From positions 1,116,001 to 1,180,000 of the forward strand of contig NZ_CP047452.1 in the NCBI RefSeq assembly GCF_030440595.1: 64,000 nt of DNA. The letters run 5' to 3'. This DNA is from Corynebacterium glucuronolyticum DSM 44120. Lineage in GTDB: Bacteria > Actinomycetota > Actinomycetes > Mycobacteriales > Mycobacteriaceae. This document shows, piece after piece, positions 35,799-49,315 of this stretch (position 1 is its first letter; each line of letters opens with the position of its first letter). The position numbers were made by a program, and so were the translations under genes. The notes below the pieces were generated by a model that saw nothing but the letters and a program-made list of their open reading frames with translations, was not told the DNA's origin and searched no databases.

Positions 35799-38700
35799 AT
35801 GAGTTCTTCATCCAGCGGAACCCAGAAGGTGCTGAAGCGCACTGGGTTCCGCATTGCTGTGGCTGCAGCCACGTCATTGTCAGTTATTGCGGGGGTGACT
35901 GTAGCGCCCCATAGCCCAGTGGTAACTGTGGCTGATGCGGCGGAGCCGCCACTCGCACTCAACAGGCCTGCATCCTTTAAGGATCAGGAAACGTGGGGAT
36001 TCTATGCCAGGGCACTGGAGAGGAGCGGAACCGTAGTTGCGATCCCGCAGGGGCGCTATGCGCTGCCGATCGACTACAACTTCGAAATGCCGGAAGTCTA
36101 CAACGGAAATGCTTCCCTCGGGACATTTTCCAAGGACTGGAAGCTATGGGATAAAGCTTCTCAGCCTCTGACAGAGACCTTTGGCCCCCGTACTGCTTAT
36201 GGTACTGCGGGAGCACCGAAGTGGGGTTCAATTGAGCCAGCTCGGAAGAACGCTGCGAGGAAGCTTCTCGATATGTACCTCGATGACTATGTCAACGAGG
36301 ACTTCTCTGCTGCAAACCGCAAGCTCGTTGCTCTGCAGATCCTGCTTGGCTCGGGCGACAATGGTAAAAAGAAGCTCGTTGATTGGGCCTTCCCGGGTAG
36401 GACAGGTCGTGATGAGTTCCAGCAGTGGACTGGTTACAGTCTTTCCACCCAAGATGAGGCCGGTCGCGATGTGGTGAATTTCCAGCACGTTAAGGACGTT
36501 GAGGTTCCCGCAGGTGCTCCGGAGCTCGAGGTTGTTGTCCCGCAGGGCTTCAAGAAGAAAGGACATGCTCAGAACACTCCTGCTCGCGTCCTAGTCATCG
36601 ATCTTGAAAGTGTGCTCAAGAAGGCGACGGAAGGTCCCTCGATTAAGGATGACGACCACGATGGTCTGACTAACGAGGAAGAAGAAAAGCTCGGCACGGA
36701 TCCGCACAACCCGGACACCGATGGCGACGGCATCGAAGACGGTGACGAGGTAAAGGGCACGAAGAACCCGTTCCCAGGCAAGTTCAATCCCAACGGCAAC
36801 GTCGGCAATACGGATCCGACGAACCCGGACACTGATGGTGATGGTCTCACCGATGGTGACGAGGTTGACCCGAACAAGGCTGGCCATGTTGTTACCGATC
36901 CGAACGACAAGGATTCGGATGATGACGGTCTTACCGATGGTGAGGAAGTTAACGGCTCGAGGAACGATAAGCCTGGCAAGGCGGATCCTACCGGTCCTGA
37001 GGGTAATACGAACCCGATGAATAAGGACACCGATGGTGATGGTCTCGCCGACGGCGATGAGCTGAACCCGAGTGAGGGTAGCCGGATTGTCACCAACCCG
37101 AACAACCCGGACACTGATGACGATGGCCTCAACGATGGCGACGAGGTCAACGGCAGCCGCAACCCGTTCAAGAACGAAAAGGCTGATCCGGAGGGCAAGC
37201 CAGGCAACACGGATCCTACGAAGAAGGATTCCGACGGCGATACTCTCACCGACGGTGATGAGCTGGACCCGACCACAGGCACTCGCGTTGTAACGAACCC
37301 GAACAAGGCTGATACCGACGGCGGCGGCGTCGACGATGGCAAGGAAGTTGAGAAGGGCACAAACCCAGTCGATCCCTCCGACGATAAGGGCACTCCTGGA
37401 CCGAAGCCTGGCGACGACGGTTCTGCTGATCCTGACAACGATGGTCTAACCAATGACCAGGAGAAGGAGCTCGGCACCGATCCGTACAATCCTGACTCCG
37501 ATGGTGACGGCATCAACGACGGTGATGAGGTCAACGGTGCCAAGAGTAAGTTTCCTGGAAAATACAATCCCAATGGCAAGCCGGGGAACACCAACCCACT
37601 TGATCCCGACACCGATGATGACGGTATCAACGACGGTGACGAGCTCGACCCGAACAAGGCTGGTCACGTTGTTACCGATCCGAATGACAAGGACACCGAT
37701 GGCGACGGCATCGAAGACGGTGACGAGGTAAAGGGCACGAAGAACCCGTTCCCAGGCAAGTTCAATCCCAACGGCAACGTCGGCAATACGGATCCGACGA
37801 ACCCGGACACTGATGGTGATGGTCTCACCGATGGTGACGAGGTTGACCCGAACAAGGCTGGCCATGTTGTTACCGATCCGAACGACAAGGATTCGGATGA
37901 TGACGGTCTTACCGATGGTGAGGAAGTTAACGGCTCGAGGAACGATAAGCCTGGCAAGGCGGATCCTACCGGTCCTGAGGGTAATACGAACCCGATGAAT
38001 AAGGACACCGATGGTGATGGTCTCGCCGACGGCGATGAGCTGAACCCGAGTGAGGGTAGCCGGATTGTCACCAACCCGAACAACCCGGACACTGATGACG
38101 ATGGCCTCAACGATGGCGACGAGGTCAACGGCAGCCGCAACCCGTTCAAGAACGAAAAGGCTGATCCGGAGGGCAAGCCAGGCAACACGGATCCTACGAA
38201 GAAGGATTCCGACGGCGATACTCTCACCGACGGTGATGAGCTGGACCCGACCACAGGCACTCGCGTTGTAACGAACCCGAACAAGGCTGATACCGACGGC
38301 GGCGGCGTCAATGATGACAAGGAAATCAAGGGTAACACCAACCCGAATGACCCGTCCGACGATAAAGACACTCCTGACACAAGTGATGGTTCTGCTGATC
38401 CGGATAAGGATGGCTTGACCAACGATGAGGAGAAGAAGCACGGCACTGATCCGTACAATCCTGACTCCGATGGCGATGGCATCAATGACGGCGACGAGGT
38501 TAACGGCACCCGGAACCCGTACACGAACGACAAGTTTGATCCGAAGGGCAAGCCGGGTAACACCGACCCGATGAACCCGGATACCGATGGTGATGGCCTC
38601 ACCGACGGTGACGAACTCGACCCGACGCGTGGCTCCGAGAGCGTAACGAACCCGAACGATCCGGACACGGACAAGGGCGGCGTCAACGACGGTGACGAAG

Positions 38701-41585
38701 TCAAAGACGGCACCAACCCGAATAATAAGGATGATGACTCCAAGAAGCCTGGCGATAAGCCTGGTGAGACCCCTGGCGACAAGCCTGGTAAGGACGACGG
38801 TAAGGAAGATCCGGACAAGGACGGCCTGACCAACGACGAGGAGAAGGCTCTCGGTACTGATCCGTTTAACCCGGACACCGATGGTGATGGCATCAAGGAC
38901 GGTGACGAGGTCTCCGGTGCCAAGAACCCGTTCAAGGACAACAAGTTTGATCCGAAGGGTAAGCCGGGTAACACCAACCCGCTGTCGAAGGACACCGACG
39001 GTGATGGCATCCACGATGGTGATGAGCTTGATCCGACCCGTGGTTCTGACAAGGTCACTGACCCGAACGATCCGGATACGGATAAGGGCGGTGTCAAGGA
39101 CGGTGTCGAGGTTGAAAACGGTACAAACCCGCTAGAGCCCTCCGACGACAACACCAAGCCTGGCGATAAGCCTGGTGAGACTCCCAGTGATAAGCCTGGC
39201 ACCGACAAGGGCAAGGAAGATCCGGACAAGGATGGCTTGACCAACGATGAGGAGAAGGAGCACGGCACTGATCCGTACAATCCTGACTCCGATGGTGACG
39301 GCATCAATGACGGTGACGAGGTTAACGGCAACCGTAACCCGTTCAAGGACAACAAGTTTGATCCGAAGGGTAAGCCGGGTAACACCAACCCGATGAATAA
39401 GGACACCGATGGTGATGGTCTCACCGACGGTGACGAGATTGATCCGACCCGTGGTTCTGATAAGGTCACTGACCCGAACGATCCGGATACGGATAAGGGC
39501 GGTGTCAACGACGGTGACGAAGTTCACGACGGCACTGACCCGACGAAGCCTTCTGACGACAAGCCGAGCGACGATAAGGGCTCGCAGGATCCCGACAGGG
39601 ATGGCTTGACCAACGATGAGGAGAAAGAGCACGGCACTGATCCGTACAATCCTGACTCCGATGGTGACGGCATCAATGACGGTGACGAGGTTAACGGCAA
39701 CCGTAACCCGTTCAAGGACAACAAGTTTGATCCGAAGGGTAAGCCGGGCAACACCAACCCGATGAATAAGGACACCGATGGTGATGGTCTCACCGACGGT
39801 GACGAGATTGATCCGACCCGTGGTTCTGATAAGGTCACTGATCCGAACGATCCGGATACGGATAAGGGCGGTGTCAAGGACGGTGTCGAGGTTGAAAACG
39901 GCACGAACCCGACGAATCCATCCGATGACAACACCAAGCCCAGTGAGAAGCCTGGTGACAACGATGGTTCTGCCGATCCTGATGGTGATGGCCTGACCAA
40001 CGATGAGGAGAAGGCTCTCGGTACTGATCCGTTTAACCCGGACACCGATGGTGATGGCATCAATGACGGTGACGAGGTTAACGGCAACCGTAACCCGTTC
40101 AAGGACAACAAGTTTGATCCGAAGGGTAAGCCGGGTAACACCAACCCGCTGTCGAAGGACACCGACGGTGATGGCATCCATGATGGTGATGAGCTTGATC
40201 CGACCCGTGGTTCTGACAAGGTCACTGATCCGAACGATCCGGATACGGATAAGGGCGGTGTCAAGGACGGTGTCGAGGTTGAAAACGGCTCGGACCCGAC
40301 TGATCCTGCCGACGATAACACCAAGCCTGGCGACAAGCCTGGTGAGACCCCTGGCGACAAGCCTGGTAAGGACGACGGTAAGGAAGATCCGGACAAGGAC
40401 GGCCTGACCAACGACGAGGAGAAGGAGCTCGGCACCGACCCGCAGAACCCTGACTCCGATGGCGATGGTTTGAAGGACGGCGATGAGGTCCATAAGCACA
40501 ACACCGATCCGACGAAGCCTGACACCGATGGTGACGGCATCAACGATGGTGACGAAGTCTCCGGTGCCAAGAACCCGTGGGGTCAGCCCACCGATCCGAA
40601 GAATCCTGATTCTGACGGCGACGGTCTAGAGGACGGCGACGAAATCAACCCCAATAAGGGCGATTCTCACATCACCAACCCCGCCGACGCCGATACCGAT
40701 CACGGCGGTGTCAATGACGGTGACGAGATCAACAAGGGTACTAACCCGAATGACGGTTCCGACGACAAGAAGGACCCCTCAGATCTGCCGACCTACGACG
40801 GCTCTGCTGATCCGGACGAGGATGGCTTGACCAACGACGAGGAGAAGGCGCACGGCACTGATCCCTCCAACCCTGACACCGATGGTGATGGCATCAAGGA
40901 TGGTGACGAGGTCTCCGGTGCCAAGAACCCGTTCAAGGGCAACCAGTTTGATCCGAACGGCAAGCCGGGTAACACCAACCCGCTTAATCCCGACACCGAT
41001 GGCGATTCCATCAGCGACGGTCAGGAACTGAATCCGGCCGCTGGCGGGAAGCAAACGGATCCGAACTCCTTCAACACCAACCCTGGTGGCATTGGCAAGG
41101 ACACCCCGGTTCCGAACGATAACGGTAGCGCCGAGGGCTCCAGCGCCGGCAAGTGCTTCCAGCTCGCTACGAACTCGTGGACGAACCCGCTGCTGTGGGG
41201 CCTGCCGCTGGCAGCCCTGGGGGCACTAACCCAGGTAGAGATTCCGGCTCTCCCGGCATCTGTCCAGGATGAACTTCGTCGCCTCAACCCCTTCGGCGAC
41301 AACGGCTTCCGCCAGCCGCAGTGGATGGAGGACGGCAACCGCTGGCTCGCCTCCATCGGCGCCCAGATCAACATCCCGGGTATCCTGGCTCTGCTTGGCG
41401 CAGCCGCCTTCATCGCGGTCACAGGTGCGTACTACGCATCCAAGTGCACCACGGGTGTCGGCTGGGACTTCTCGGCGGTGTCCGAGGACGAGAACGCCAA
41501 CCTGTCCTCCGAAGACAAGATGATCCCCGTCAAGGGCTCCTCTGTTGAGCCCGCCGAGGACGAGGCTGTTGAAGAAACCAACTAA
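35799..41585 (+). CDS. Giant thrombospondin type 3-like repeat surface protein
   Basis: This 1928-residue protein is probably exported and calcium-binding. ATG 35799 has GGAGGT just upstream. A signal peptide (basic n-region, hydrophobic [19 protein letters not shown]) likely ends near residue 47 at ADA-A. Residues 50-280 form an unrecognised globular domain. Residues 284-1755 are dozens of acidic [16 protein letters not shown] repeats, as in thrombospondin type 3 and OmpA-linker calcium sites, organised in nine larger blocks that open with DGLTN(D/E). The C-terminal part has Cys-containing hydrophobic stretches ([13 protein letters not shown], and a likely membrane span near 1860-1882, [19 protein letters not shown]) and a short acidic tail. 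There is no LPXTG sorting motif. A 618-bp segment is duplicated without visible differences. A role in adhesion or biofilm is inference. Confidence 0.9.
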   Translation: MSSSSSGTQKVLKRTGFRIAVAAATSLSVIAGVTVAPHSPVVTVADAAEPPLALNRPASFKDQETWGFYARALERSGTVVAIPQGRYALPIDYNFEMPEVYNGNASLGTFSKDWKLWDKASQPLTETFGPRTAYGTAGAPKWGSIEPARKNAARKLLDMYLDDYVNEDFSAANRKLVALQILLGSGDNGKKKLVDWAFPGRTGRDEFQQWTGYSLSTQDEAGRDVVNFQHVKDVEVPAGAPELEVVVPQGFKKKGHAQNTPARVLVIDLESVLKKATEGPSIKDDDHDGLTNEEEEKLGTDPHNPDTDGDGIEDGDEVKGTKNPFPGKFNPNGNVGNTDPTNPDTDGDGLTDGDEVDPNKAGHVVTDPNDKDSDDDGLTDGEEVNGSRNDKPGKADPTGPEGNTNPMNKDTDGDGLADGDELNPSEGSRIVTNPNNPDTDDDGLNDGDEVNGSRNPFKNEKADPEGKPGNTDPTKKDSDGDTLTDGDELDPTTGTRVVTNPNKADTDGGGVDDGKEVEKGTNPVDPSDDKGTPGPKPGDDGSADPDNDGLTNDQEKELGTDPYNPDSDGDGINDGDEVNGAKSKFPGKYNPNGKPGNTNPLDPDTDDDGINDGDELDPNKAGHVVTDPNDKDTDGDGIEDGDEVKGTKNPFPGKFNPNGNVGNTDPTNPDTDGDGLTDGDEVDPNKAGHVVTDPNDKDSDDDGLTDGEEVNGSRNDKPGKADPTGPEGNTNPMNKDTDGDGLADGDELNPSEGSRIVTNPNNPDTDDDGLNDGDEVNGSRNPFKNEKADPEGKPGNTDPTKKDSDGDTLTDGDELDPTTGTRVVTNPNKADTDGGGVNDDKEIKGNTNPNDPSDDKDTPDTSDGSADPDKDGLTNDEEKKHGTDPYNPDSDGDGINDGDEVNGTRNPYTNDKFDPKGKPGNTDPMNPDTDGDGLTDGDELDPTRGSESVTNPNDPDTDKGGVNDGDEVKDGTNPNNKDDDSKKPGDKPGETPGDKPGKDDGKEDPDKDGLTNDEEKALGTDPFNPDTDGDGIKDGDEVSGAKNPFKDNKFDPKGKPGNTNPLSKDTDGDGIHDGDELDPTRGSDKVTDPNDPDTDKGGVKDGVEVENGTNPLEPSDDNTKPGDKPGETPSDKPGTDKGKEDPDKDGLTNDEEKEHGTDPYNPDSDGDGINDGDEVNGNRNPFKDNKFDPKGKPGNTNPMNKDTDGDGLTDGDEIDPTRGSDKVTDPNDPDTDKGGVNDGDEVHDGTDPTKPSDDKPSDDKGSQDPDRDGLTNDEEKEHGTDPYNPDSDGDGINDGDEVNGNRNPFKDNKFDPKGKPGNTNPMNKDTDGDGLTDGDEIDPTRGSDKVTDPNDPDTDKGGVKDGVEVENGTNPTNPSDDNTKPSEKPGDNDGSADPDGDGLTNDEEKALGTDPFNPDTDGDGINDGDEVNGNRNPFKDNKFDPKGKPGNTNPLSKDTDGDGIHDGDELDPTRGSDKVTDPNDPDTDKGGVKDGVEVENGSDPTDPADDNTKPGDKPGETPGDKPGKDDGKEDPDKDGLTNDEEKELGTDPQNPDSDGDGLKDGDEVHKHNTDPTKPDTDGDGINDGDEVSGAKNPWGQPTDPKNPDSDGDGLEDGDEINPNKGDSHITNPADADTDHGGVNDGDEINKGTNPNDGSDDKKDPSDLPTYDGSADPDEDGLTNDEEKAHGTDPSNPDTDGDGIKDGDEVSGAKNPFKGNQFDPNGKPGNTNPLNPDTDGDSISDGQELNPAAGGKQTDPNSFNTNPGGIGKDTPVPNDNGSAEGSSAGKCFQLATNSWTNPLLWGLPLAALGALTQVEIPALPASVQDELRRLNPFGDNGFRQPQWMEDGNRWLASIGAQINIPGILALLGAAAFIAVTGAYYASKCTTGVGWDFSAVSEDENANLSSEDKMIPVKGSSVEPAEDEAVEETN
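36714..38309 (+). repeat. Identical 618-bp direct duplication inside the surface-protein gene
   Basis: The segments 36714-37331 and 37692-38309 appear identical at DNA level, offset by 978 bp (326 codons, in frame). They diverge exactly after GGCGGCGGCGTC. The 360 bp between them codes for other repeats of the same type. The later blocks (38.4-40.4 kb) are similar to each other but carry scattered differences. Confidence 0.88.
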
Positions 41586-41595
41586 TGGGTTAACG

Positions 41596-41620
41596 CGCGG
41601 GAGCGCATCTCGCTCCCGCG
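41596..41620 (+). terminator. GC hairpin after the surface-protein gene
   Basis: A perfect 10-bp stem (CGCGGGAGCG with CGCTCCCGCG) and 5-nt loop lie 10 bp past the stop. It lacks a T tail; the stronger terminator is the next hairpin. Confidence 0.55.
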
Positions 41621-41656
41621 TCCGCTCCCACTAGCTGAGCTTCAGCAAAAAACTGC

Positions 41657-41698
41657 AAAAACACCGCACGCAACAGATCCGTTGCGTGCGGTGTTTTT
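41657..41698. terminator. Bidirectional terminator
   Basis: A perfect 18-bp stem (41657-41674 with 41681-41698) with a 6-nt loop has A and T tracts at its two ends, so it can terminate both the surface-protein gene (plus) and the convergent exonuclease gene (minus). Confidence 0.92.
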
Positions 41699-41881
41699 CA
41701 TGGTCGCTGTGCCTTCCTGCAGGTAAAAATCCACTGGTAGTTAGTTTGTGGGTTGTGTAGGGCAAAGGTTGCACCACAGACGCACGCACAACAGGCGTAC
41801 GTACCTCAGGGCCACGCTCACAACATGTGGCGGACGACCTGCCGGTATTCCTGCACTGCAGGATACGAGTTTGTAGTGGGG

Positions 41882-42556
41882 CTAGGAAGAGAGCTGGAGC
41901 GGCCAGGAGAGGTTCACTTCCACGTCCCTGCCCTTTCCAGCGAAGTACTTGGCCAAATCGGACTGCATCTCGTAGTACCATACCGTCTGGCTCTCCATCA
42001 GCTCATCGCCATCCATGGTGGTAATTTCTGGCCATCGGCGTGCCTGCTTCCACGCGATGCGTGCGGCGGCGAGGGAATCAGCGCTGGAGTTGTGGGCTTT
42101 ATCTAGGCGAATCTCGTAGTATTCCGACATCGCCGAGAGGTTGCGCTTTCCGGCGCGGTAATGGTCTTTCTTCTTATCAATGATGTACGGGTCTACAACC
42201 AGCCCGTCGATAGTGAAGTCGGGGGAGCACTGGTGCAAAATGGTGAGGTCGAAGCAACCGTTGAAGACGATGAGCGTGAAGCCCTCATCCCACCCGCGGC
42301 GGATAAGCTCAACAGTTTTGGCGACGACATCGTCGTGGGGCTCACCGTTGGCCTTGGCGTACTCATTGGATATTCCGTGGACCTTCTCTGCCTCCTCGCT
42401 GATCGGAATGCCCGGATCCGCCAGCAGATAGGTTTCGTCGGCATTGGAGCCGTCGATGCGGATGACAGAGGACGTAACAACGTGGGCTTTCAGGGGATCG
42501 TTGGTGGTGGTTTCCAGATCGAAAGCCACCATCTTGGACGGGTCAAAGGAGTACAC
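41882..42556 (-). CDS. DEDDh 3'-5' exonuclease (DnaQ/RNase T family)
   Basis: This 224-residue cytoplasmic exonuclease domain protein has all three motifs: ExoI VAFDLETTT, ExoII FNGCFDLTIL and ExoIII HNSSADSLAA with the general-base His. It is too short to be more than the nuclease domain and lacks a polymerase or helicase fusion. Homologues near ligA in corynebacteria are annotated as DNA polymerase III epsilon-like, but the true substrate is unknown. The GTG start at 42556 has GGAGG 9 bases upstream. It is divergent from ligA and convergent with the surface-protein gene. Confidence 0.9.
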   Translation of the reverse strand: MYSFDPSKMVAFDLETTTNDPLKAHVVTSSVIRIDGSNADETYLLADPGIPISEEAEKVHGISNEYAKANGEPHDDVVAKTVELIRRGWDEGFTLIVFNGCFDLTILHQCSPDFTIDGLVVDPYIIDKKKDHYRAGKRNLSAMSEYYEIRLDKAHNSSADSLAAARIAWKQARRWPEITTMDGDELMESQTVWYYEMQSDLAKYFAGKGRDVEVNLSWPLQLSS

Positions 42557-42673
42557 GGTTCAATCCTCCGAAGCTCACTGTGTGCGGATTTTTAGCTATG
42601 CACGTTAGGCTACCACCGCCTGAACACACCCCAGACGTGTTTAGCCTGACCTGCCGGGACACAGTCATAATGA

Positions 42674-44791
<2,118 letters not shown>

Positions 44792-44861
44792 ACTGTCTGC
44801 CTAAAACAGCAAGAAGCAAGGGCTTTCCCGCGATGTTTCCTGTGCAGGCCTTCCTAGGCGG

Positions 44862-44916
44862 GCTCTCCTATGCAAGCTCTCCTATGTGAGCTGTCCTGTC
44901 GAGCTTTCCAACGTGG
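44862..44916 (+). repeat. Degenerate 14-bp tandem repeat
   Basis: Four units of 13-14 bp starting at 44862, 44876, 44890 and 44903, each resembling GCTCTCCTATGTGA. They lie between the convergent ligA and ACT-domain genes. Confidence 0.6.
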
Positions 44917-44961
44917 GCACTCCCGGGCAGGATAGCCAGCGCAGGTTTTTGTTCCGCAGAT

Positions 44962-45639
44962 CTAGGATTGTCGGCTGAGCATCGTCCCGATGATGACTCC
45001 AAGGTCTCCCAGGTGGGCAATTTCGGAGCCCAGGAAGTCCGGTCCACCGGGTCGACCGATGACCATGATGAGATCGGTGCCGGTGAGAGGAGCAGCGGCC
45101 AGGGAAGCGTCGAGAAGCGTCCAGGATTCAGGAATCCAGTCCTCGGTCTCGGGGTTGAGCATCCGGCACGAATCCACCTCGACATTGGAGGGGTGCGTGC
45201 CATCGTCCGAGGGGGCGGCCGCAGAGGCTGCGACGCGGGTGAGCTCAGGAGTTTCGCGCAGAATGATGCACCAGCCGGCGGTCATTGTCTGAGGCATGAC
45301 GTTTGCCAGCTCGTCTAGGGCATTGCGGGTGCTAGCAGCGTGCTCAGCAAAGCGTGCGAGCATCTGCACCTGTCCACGTCGATCCACCCTGCCGGAAAAC
45401 GGGCGAATCGAATCGATGACCGCGTTTTCGTCCTGCTGGGCGGCGGTGACCAGGGTGTCGGGGAGAGCACCCTGGGGAAGCGTGATGACGATATCGTCCA
45501 TGACTGTGCCATCGGGGAACTGCTCAACCACGTCTACGGATTGAATGTTTCCCTCGGTCAGCCCAACTGAGCTGGCGAGACGTCCGAGAGCGCCGGGTTC
45601 GTCGGGGAGCAGCACACGGATGAGATAAGAAGTCTCCAT
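44962..45639 (-). CDS. ACT-domain protein (Rv3013-type)
   Basis: The protein of about 225 residues begins with an ACT-like ligand-binding domain (SYLIRVLLPDEPGALGRLASSVGLTEGNIQSVDVVE) and continues with a region carrying NALDELANVMPQTMTAGWCIILRE. It has no catalytic domain, so it is probably an amino-acid-sensing or regulatory protein. The same family sits between ligA and gatC in mycobacteria. It is transcribed against ligA and away from gatC. Start: ATG 45639, with GTG 45642 or 45648 possible; AAAAGG lies just upstream. Confidence 0.82.
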   Translation of the reverse strand: METSYLIRVLLPDEPGALGRLASSVGLTEGNIQSVDVVEQFPDGTVMDDIVITLPQGALPDTLVTAAQQDENAVIDSIRPFSGRVDRRGQVQMLARFAEHAASTRNALDELANVMPQTMTAGWCIILRETPELTRVAASAAAPSDDGTHPSNVEVDSCRMLNPETEDWIPESWTLLDASLAAAPLTGTDLIMVIGRPGGPDFLGSEIAHLGDLGVIIGTMLSRQS

Positions 45640-45866
45640 CACGATCACAGCCTTTTTATCGTTCTTGATTGGGGTTTAACGTAGGCATTGTAACCAAACA
45701 CTTGCCCGGAATGGAAGATATAGACAGCTCGGTATGTCGATGGGGAGCACGCGCTGCCTGCTGTGGAGGCGGGGTACGGTAGAGTCAAAGAGATAAGAAT
45801 GTAGCTCGTTACTACACTTACGATTCGTAACAGAACACTTTAGAGAAAAGAAAAGGGGAAGCTCGC

Positions 45867-46160
45867 GTGCCTCAAATTTCTCGCGATGAGGTGGCTCATC
45901 TCGCCACACTCGCCAGGTTGGCGCTGAGCGAAGAGGAGATTACCACCTTCGCTAGCCAGATCGACGGCATCATTGGCCACGTATCAGCAGTTCAGAACGT
46001 GGACACAGAGGGAGTGGAACCCATGAGCCATCCCCATGCCACGCACACCGCGATGCGGAAAGATACCGTTGCCCCGTCCTTGTCGCAGGAGGCTGCGCTG
46101 GACCAGGCTCCGGAAAAGGAAGAGGATAAGTTCGTCGTACCGCAGATTCTGGGGGAATAA
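45867..46160 (+). CDS. gatC: Asp-tRNA(Asn)/Glu-tRNA(Gln) amidotransferase subunit C
   Basis: GatC is the small wrapping subunit that stabilises GatA-GatB in the indirect route to Gln-tRNA (and possibly Asn-tRNA). The 97 residues have the family pattern [21 protein letters not shown] with FASQIDGII and the MRKD motif. It starts with GTG behind AAAGGGGAA. gatA follows four bases after its stop, so the two are one operon, while gatB lies 13 kb downstream. Confidence 0.94.
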   Translation: MPQISRDEVAHLATLARLALSEEEITTFASQIDGIIGHVSAVQNVDTEGVEPMSHPHATHTAMRKDTVAPSLSQEAALDQAPEKEEDKFVVPQILGE

Positions 46161-46164
46161 CGTT

Positions 46165-47661
46165 ATGAGCACAGATAATACTTTTCTTGCAGAATCCACC
46201 ACGGGTCTGACCTCCCTGAGCGCCTCCGAGCTCGCGGAGAAGATTCATAGCCGTGAAGTTAGCTCCGTGGAAGCAACCCAGGCTCACCTCGACCGCATTG
46301 CCGAGGTTGACGAGGAGCTCGGGGCCTTCCTCCACGTCGGTGCCGATGAGGCACTTGCTGCTGCCCGTGCAGTAGACGAGTCCCTGGACAAGGGAGAAAA
46401 GCCCGCGTCTCCTCTCGCCGGTGTGCCGCTGGCACTCAAGGATGTCTTTGTCACCACTGACGCGCCGACGACATGTGCATCCAAGATGCTTGAGGGCTAC
46501 ATGAGTCCTTACGATGCCACCGTCGTAACGAAGATTCGCGGCGCTGGTATTCCGATCCTGGGCAAGACGAACATGGACGAGTTTGCGATGGGCTCCTCCA
46601 CCGAGAACTCTGCTTACCATGTCACCAAAAACCCCTGGGACCGCACGCGTACCCCGGGTGGCTCCGGTGGCGGCACCGCTGCAGCACTAGCTTCCGGCGA
46701 AGCCCCGATCGGTATCGGAACGGACACGGGCGGTTCCATTCGTCAGCCCGCAGCGTTGACAGGCACCGTGGGCGTGAAGCCCACCTACGGTGGCGTGTCG
46801 CGTTACGGCCTCGTCGCCTGTGCGTCTTCCCTCGATCAGGGTGGCCCCTGCGCGCGCACGGTGCTGGACACCGCGCTGCTGCACGAAGTCATTGCAGGCG
46901 TTGACCCGCACGATGCAACGACCGTTGATACGCCCGTTCCGGATGTCGTTGGTGCAGCTCGCGAGGGCGCAAAGGGTGACCTCAGCGGCGTGAAAGTCGG
47001 CGTGGTTAAGCAGTTCGTTCGCGAAGGCTACCAGCCCGGTGTGCTGGAAAACTTCCAGCAGTCTATGGAGAAGTTGCGGGGTCTCGGCGCAGATATCGTC
47101 GAGGTCGACTGTCCGCACTTCGACGATGCCATCGGCACGTATTACCTCATTCAGTTCTCGGAGATTTCCTCGAACCTTGCCCGTTTCGACGGCATGCGGT
47201 ACGGCCTGCGTGAGGGCGACGATGGAAAGCACTCCGCTGCTGAGGTGATGAGCATCTCCCGCGCCGCAGGCTTCGGCCCGGAGGTGAAGCGCCGTATCCT
47301 CGCTGGCACCTACACGCTGTCTGTTGGCTACTACGATGCCTACTACCTCAAGGCTCAGCGTGTGCGTGCGCTGATCGCGCAGGACTTTGCTAAGGCATAC
47401 GAACAAGCCGAAGTTCTCGTCGCGCCTGTGACACCGACCACGGCGTTTGCCCTCGGCGAGAAGGTGAACGATCCGCTGGCCATGTACAACTTCGACCTGT
47501 TCACGCTGCCGCTGAACCTCGCAGGTCTCGGTGGTATGAGTGTTCCGGCTGGCCTGGCAAGCGACACGAACCTCCCGGTTGGTTTGCAGATCATGGCCCC
47601 GGCGTTCAAGGATGATCGCCTGTACAAGGTTGGTGCCGCATTCGAAGCAGCACGTAGCTAA
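46165..47661 (+). CDS. gatA: Asp-tRNA(Asn)/Glu-tRNA(Gln) amidotransferase subunit A
   Basis: GatA (EC 6.3.5.7) is the glutaminase that frees ammonia for the transamidation done by GatB. ATG 46165 gives 498 residues. The amidase-signature triad is Lys92 (ALKDVF), Ser167 (PGGSGGG) and Ser191 ([11 protein letters not shown]). The ribosome binding site GGGGGAA lies in the end of gatC. A terminator follows the stop. Confidence 0.97.
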   Translation: MSTDNTFLAESTTGLTSLSASELAEKIHSREVSSVEATQAHLDRIAEVDEELGAFLHVGADEALAAARAVDESLDKGEKPASPLAGVPLALKDVFVTTDAPTTCASKMLEGYMSPYDATVVTKIRGAGIPILGKTNMDEFAMGSSTENSAYHVTKNPWDRTRTPGGSGGGTAAALASGEAPIGIGTDTGGSIRQPAALTGTVGVKPTYGGVSRYGLVACASSLDQGGPCARTVLDTALLHEVIAGVDPHDATTVDTPVPDVVGAAREGAKGDLSGVKVGVVKQFVREGYQPGVLENFQQSMEKLRGLGADIVEVDCPHFDDAIGTYYLIQFSEISSNLARFDGMRYGLREGDDGKHSAAEVMSISRAAGFGPEVKRRILAGTYTLSVGYYDAYYLKAQRVRALIAQDFAKAYEQAEVLVAPVTPTTAFALGEKVNDPLAMYNFDLFTLPLNLAGLGGMSVPAGLASDTNLPVGLQIMAPAFKDDRLYKVGAAFEAARS

Positions 47662-47668
47662 AGTTCTC

Positions 47669-47712
47669 AAAACGGATCCCGCAGTTCAAGCGCAGTGGGA
47701 TCCGTTTTGCTT
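47669..47712 (+). terminator. gatCA terminator
   Basis: A perfect 12-bp stem (AAAACGGATCCC with GGGATCCGTTTT) and 16-nt loop are followed by GCTTT, starting 8 bp after gatA. Confidence 0.82.
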
Positions 47713-47813
47713 TCTGTACCTTTGGTATTTGAGTGACGGACTGGAGTCTGACGCGCGCTCAGCCACTGTGGCTCTGAAGTAAGGGCTTATAAGCAAGTAC
47801 CAAGGAGGGCTAT

Positions 47814-47819
47814 TACACT
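47814..47819 (+). promoter_or_regulatory. -10 box of a leaderless MFS gene
   Basis: TACACT followed after 7 bases by the ATG at 47827. The same layout is seen before the two bioW genes and the aldo-keto reductase gene. Confidence 0.4.
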
Positions 47820-47826
47820 CGTAGGA

Positions 47827-49107
47827 ATGACTCAGGGAGCCCCCGGACACGTTGCTGTCCCCGCTATCACTCCGTACGTGTATCTCGCATCCGCAGCGAT
47901 GTCGATTCTCGGCAACGCGGTGGCGAGTATTGTGTGGCCGTGGATGGTCCTTGAACGCTCGGGCAATCCGGCGGCAGCGGGGATCGTCGCTACCGCGATT
48001 GCAGTTCCGTCTCTCATCTTTGCGTTTGTCGGCGGGCATCTGGTTGATACCGTAGGCAGGAAGCCGATGTCCGTTGTTTCCGATGTGGTCTCAGCACTGT
48101 CCATCGTGCTGCTCATCATGGTGGACCATGTGGCTGACCTGTCGCTGGGGTGGTTCATTGCTTTGGGGATCTTCGGGGCCGTGGGCGATGTCCCTGGAAT
48201 GAGCGCACGTTCGGCGCTTGTGGGCGATGTCGTAACGGAGAAAATGACCCTCGACAGGCTCTCTGGAGTTAACCAGACGATCGCGAGCTTCGGTTTCCTC
48301 GTGGGACCCGCACTCGCCGGTGTCCTACTCAGCACCCTAAACATGACAGACGTGTTGTGGATCACGGCAATTTGCTCCTTCGCTGCAGCTGGCCTGACGA
48401 CGCTTCTACCCGTCGGTACCTCAGCAGCCGCAGGGGAAGGGGAAACACTGCGTGGTTCCCTAGGATCGTGGAAGCGGATCCTTGCTGTGCCAGCGATTAG
48501 ACTCATCGCCGTCGTGTCATTGGCATCCACCGTCTGCGTGGCACCGTTGTTGGCAGTGTTGTTGCCGGCGCACTTCCAGTCGATCGACCGTCCAGGGCTC
48601 CTCGGCATCACAATGAGTGCCTACGCGGTGGGAGAAATCGTTGGAGGGGCTTATGTGGCGTGGAGAGGTACGCAGCGCCGGCGCGCGATGTGGGCTGTAG
48701 CTGCGGGGCTGGAGATCGTCGGCATGCTGTTTTTCACCGTGATCCAGTTGAACTGGACAGCGATGGTCGGCATGGTGATCGCGGGCATCGGAGGTGGGCT
48801 GTTCGCCCCGATGATAATGGTGATCGTCACGGAGGGTGTCGCAAATGACGTTCGTGGCCGAGCCTTCTCACTTTTTAACGCTCTCGGAATGTTCGCGGCT
48901 CCGATCGGATTAGTCATTGTCACGGGGCTGCTCCATTGGTTGAATATCTACCACGTCTGCATTGTGCTGAGCTTGGTATTTTTGGGTGTTGGCTCCTGGT
49001 CCATAGCCCGGGGCTGGGCGGTGCTTCCTCGATACGCAAACGCGAACAACGAGGGGAGGACGGTTCACGCAGACGGGGTGGATTGCGGAGACCATGAGAG
49101 GCAGTGA
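47827..49107 (+). CDS. MFS transporter
   Basis: This is an integral membrane transporter of 426 residues with about 12 hydrophobic segments. It has the MFS loop motif GGHLVDTVGRKP between helices 2 and 3 and a long central loop around residues 200-215. It resembles drug/macrolide efflux MFS members, but the substrate cannot be told. The ATG has no well-spaced Shine-Dalgarno; TACACT at 47814-47819 lies 7 bases before it, suggesting a leaderless message. Confidence 0.87.
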   Translation: MTQGAPGHVAVPAITPYVYLASAAMSILGNAVASIVWPWMVLERSGNPAAAGIVATAIAVPSLIFAFVGGHLVDTVGRKPMSVVSDVVSALSIVLLIMVDHVADLSLGWFIALGIFGAVGDVPGMSARSALVGDVVTEKMTLDRLSGVNQTIASFGFLVGPALAGVLLSTLNMTDVLWITAICSFAAAGLTTLLPVGTSAAAGEGETLRGSLGSWKRILAVPAIRLIAVVSLASTVCVAPLLAVLLPAHFQSIDRPGLLGITMSAYAVGEIVGGAYVAWRGTQRRRAMWAVAAGLEIVGMLFFTVIQLNWTAMVGMVIAGIGGGLFAPMIMVIVTEGVANDVRGRAFSLFNALGMFAAPIGLVIVTGLLHWLNIYHVCIVLSLVFLGVGSWSIARGWAVLPRYANANNEGRTVHADGVDCGDHERQ

Positions 49108-49196
49108 CCGACGGTGGGAAACGGTGGGAAACGGTGATCGACGGTGAGCGATACGGGTGATCCGGTGGAGCATGGCAATTAACAGCCAAAACGGGG

Positions 49197-49233
49197 TAAC
49201 CAAAAACAAATAACGACTCCGCGTTTTTGGTTA
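49197..49233. terminator. Hairpin between the MFS gene and pfkA
   Basis: An 11-bp perfect stem (TAACCAAAAAC with GTTTTTGGTTA) and a 15-nt loop. There is no separate T tail, so termination is plausible but not strong. Confidence 0.5.
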
Positions 49234-49315
49234 TGCACGGGCGGGCGCAATTTGCTGACCTGCGATGGTTCGCCTCAACTCTCCAAATTCCTTGAGGTTC
49301 GCTAATATCGGGTCT

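Noticed and set aside
36569..40570. Long minus-strand open frames (up to 614 codons) opposite the surface-protein gene
   Set aside because: They are shadows of the acidic repeats, made of Ser/Pro/Leu repeats mirroring DxDxDG codons, with no start signals. The plus strand has signal peptide, ribosome binding site and recognisable repeats.
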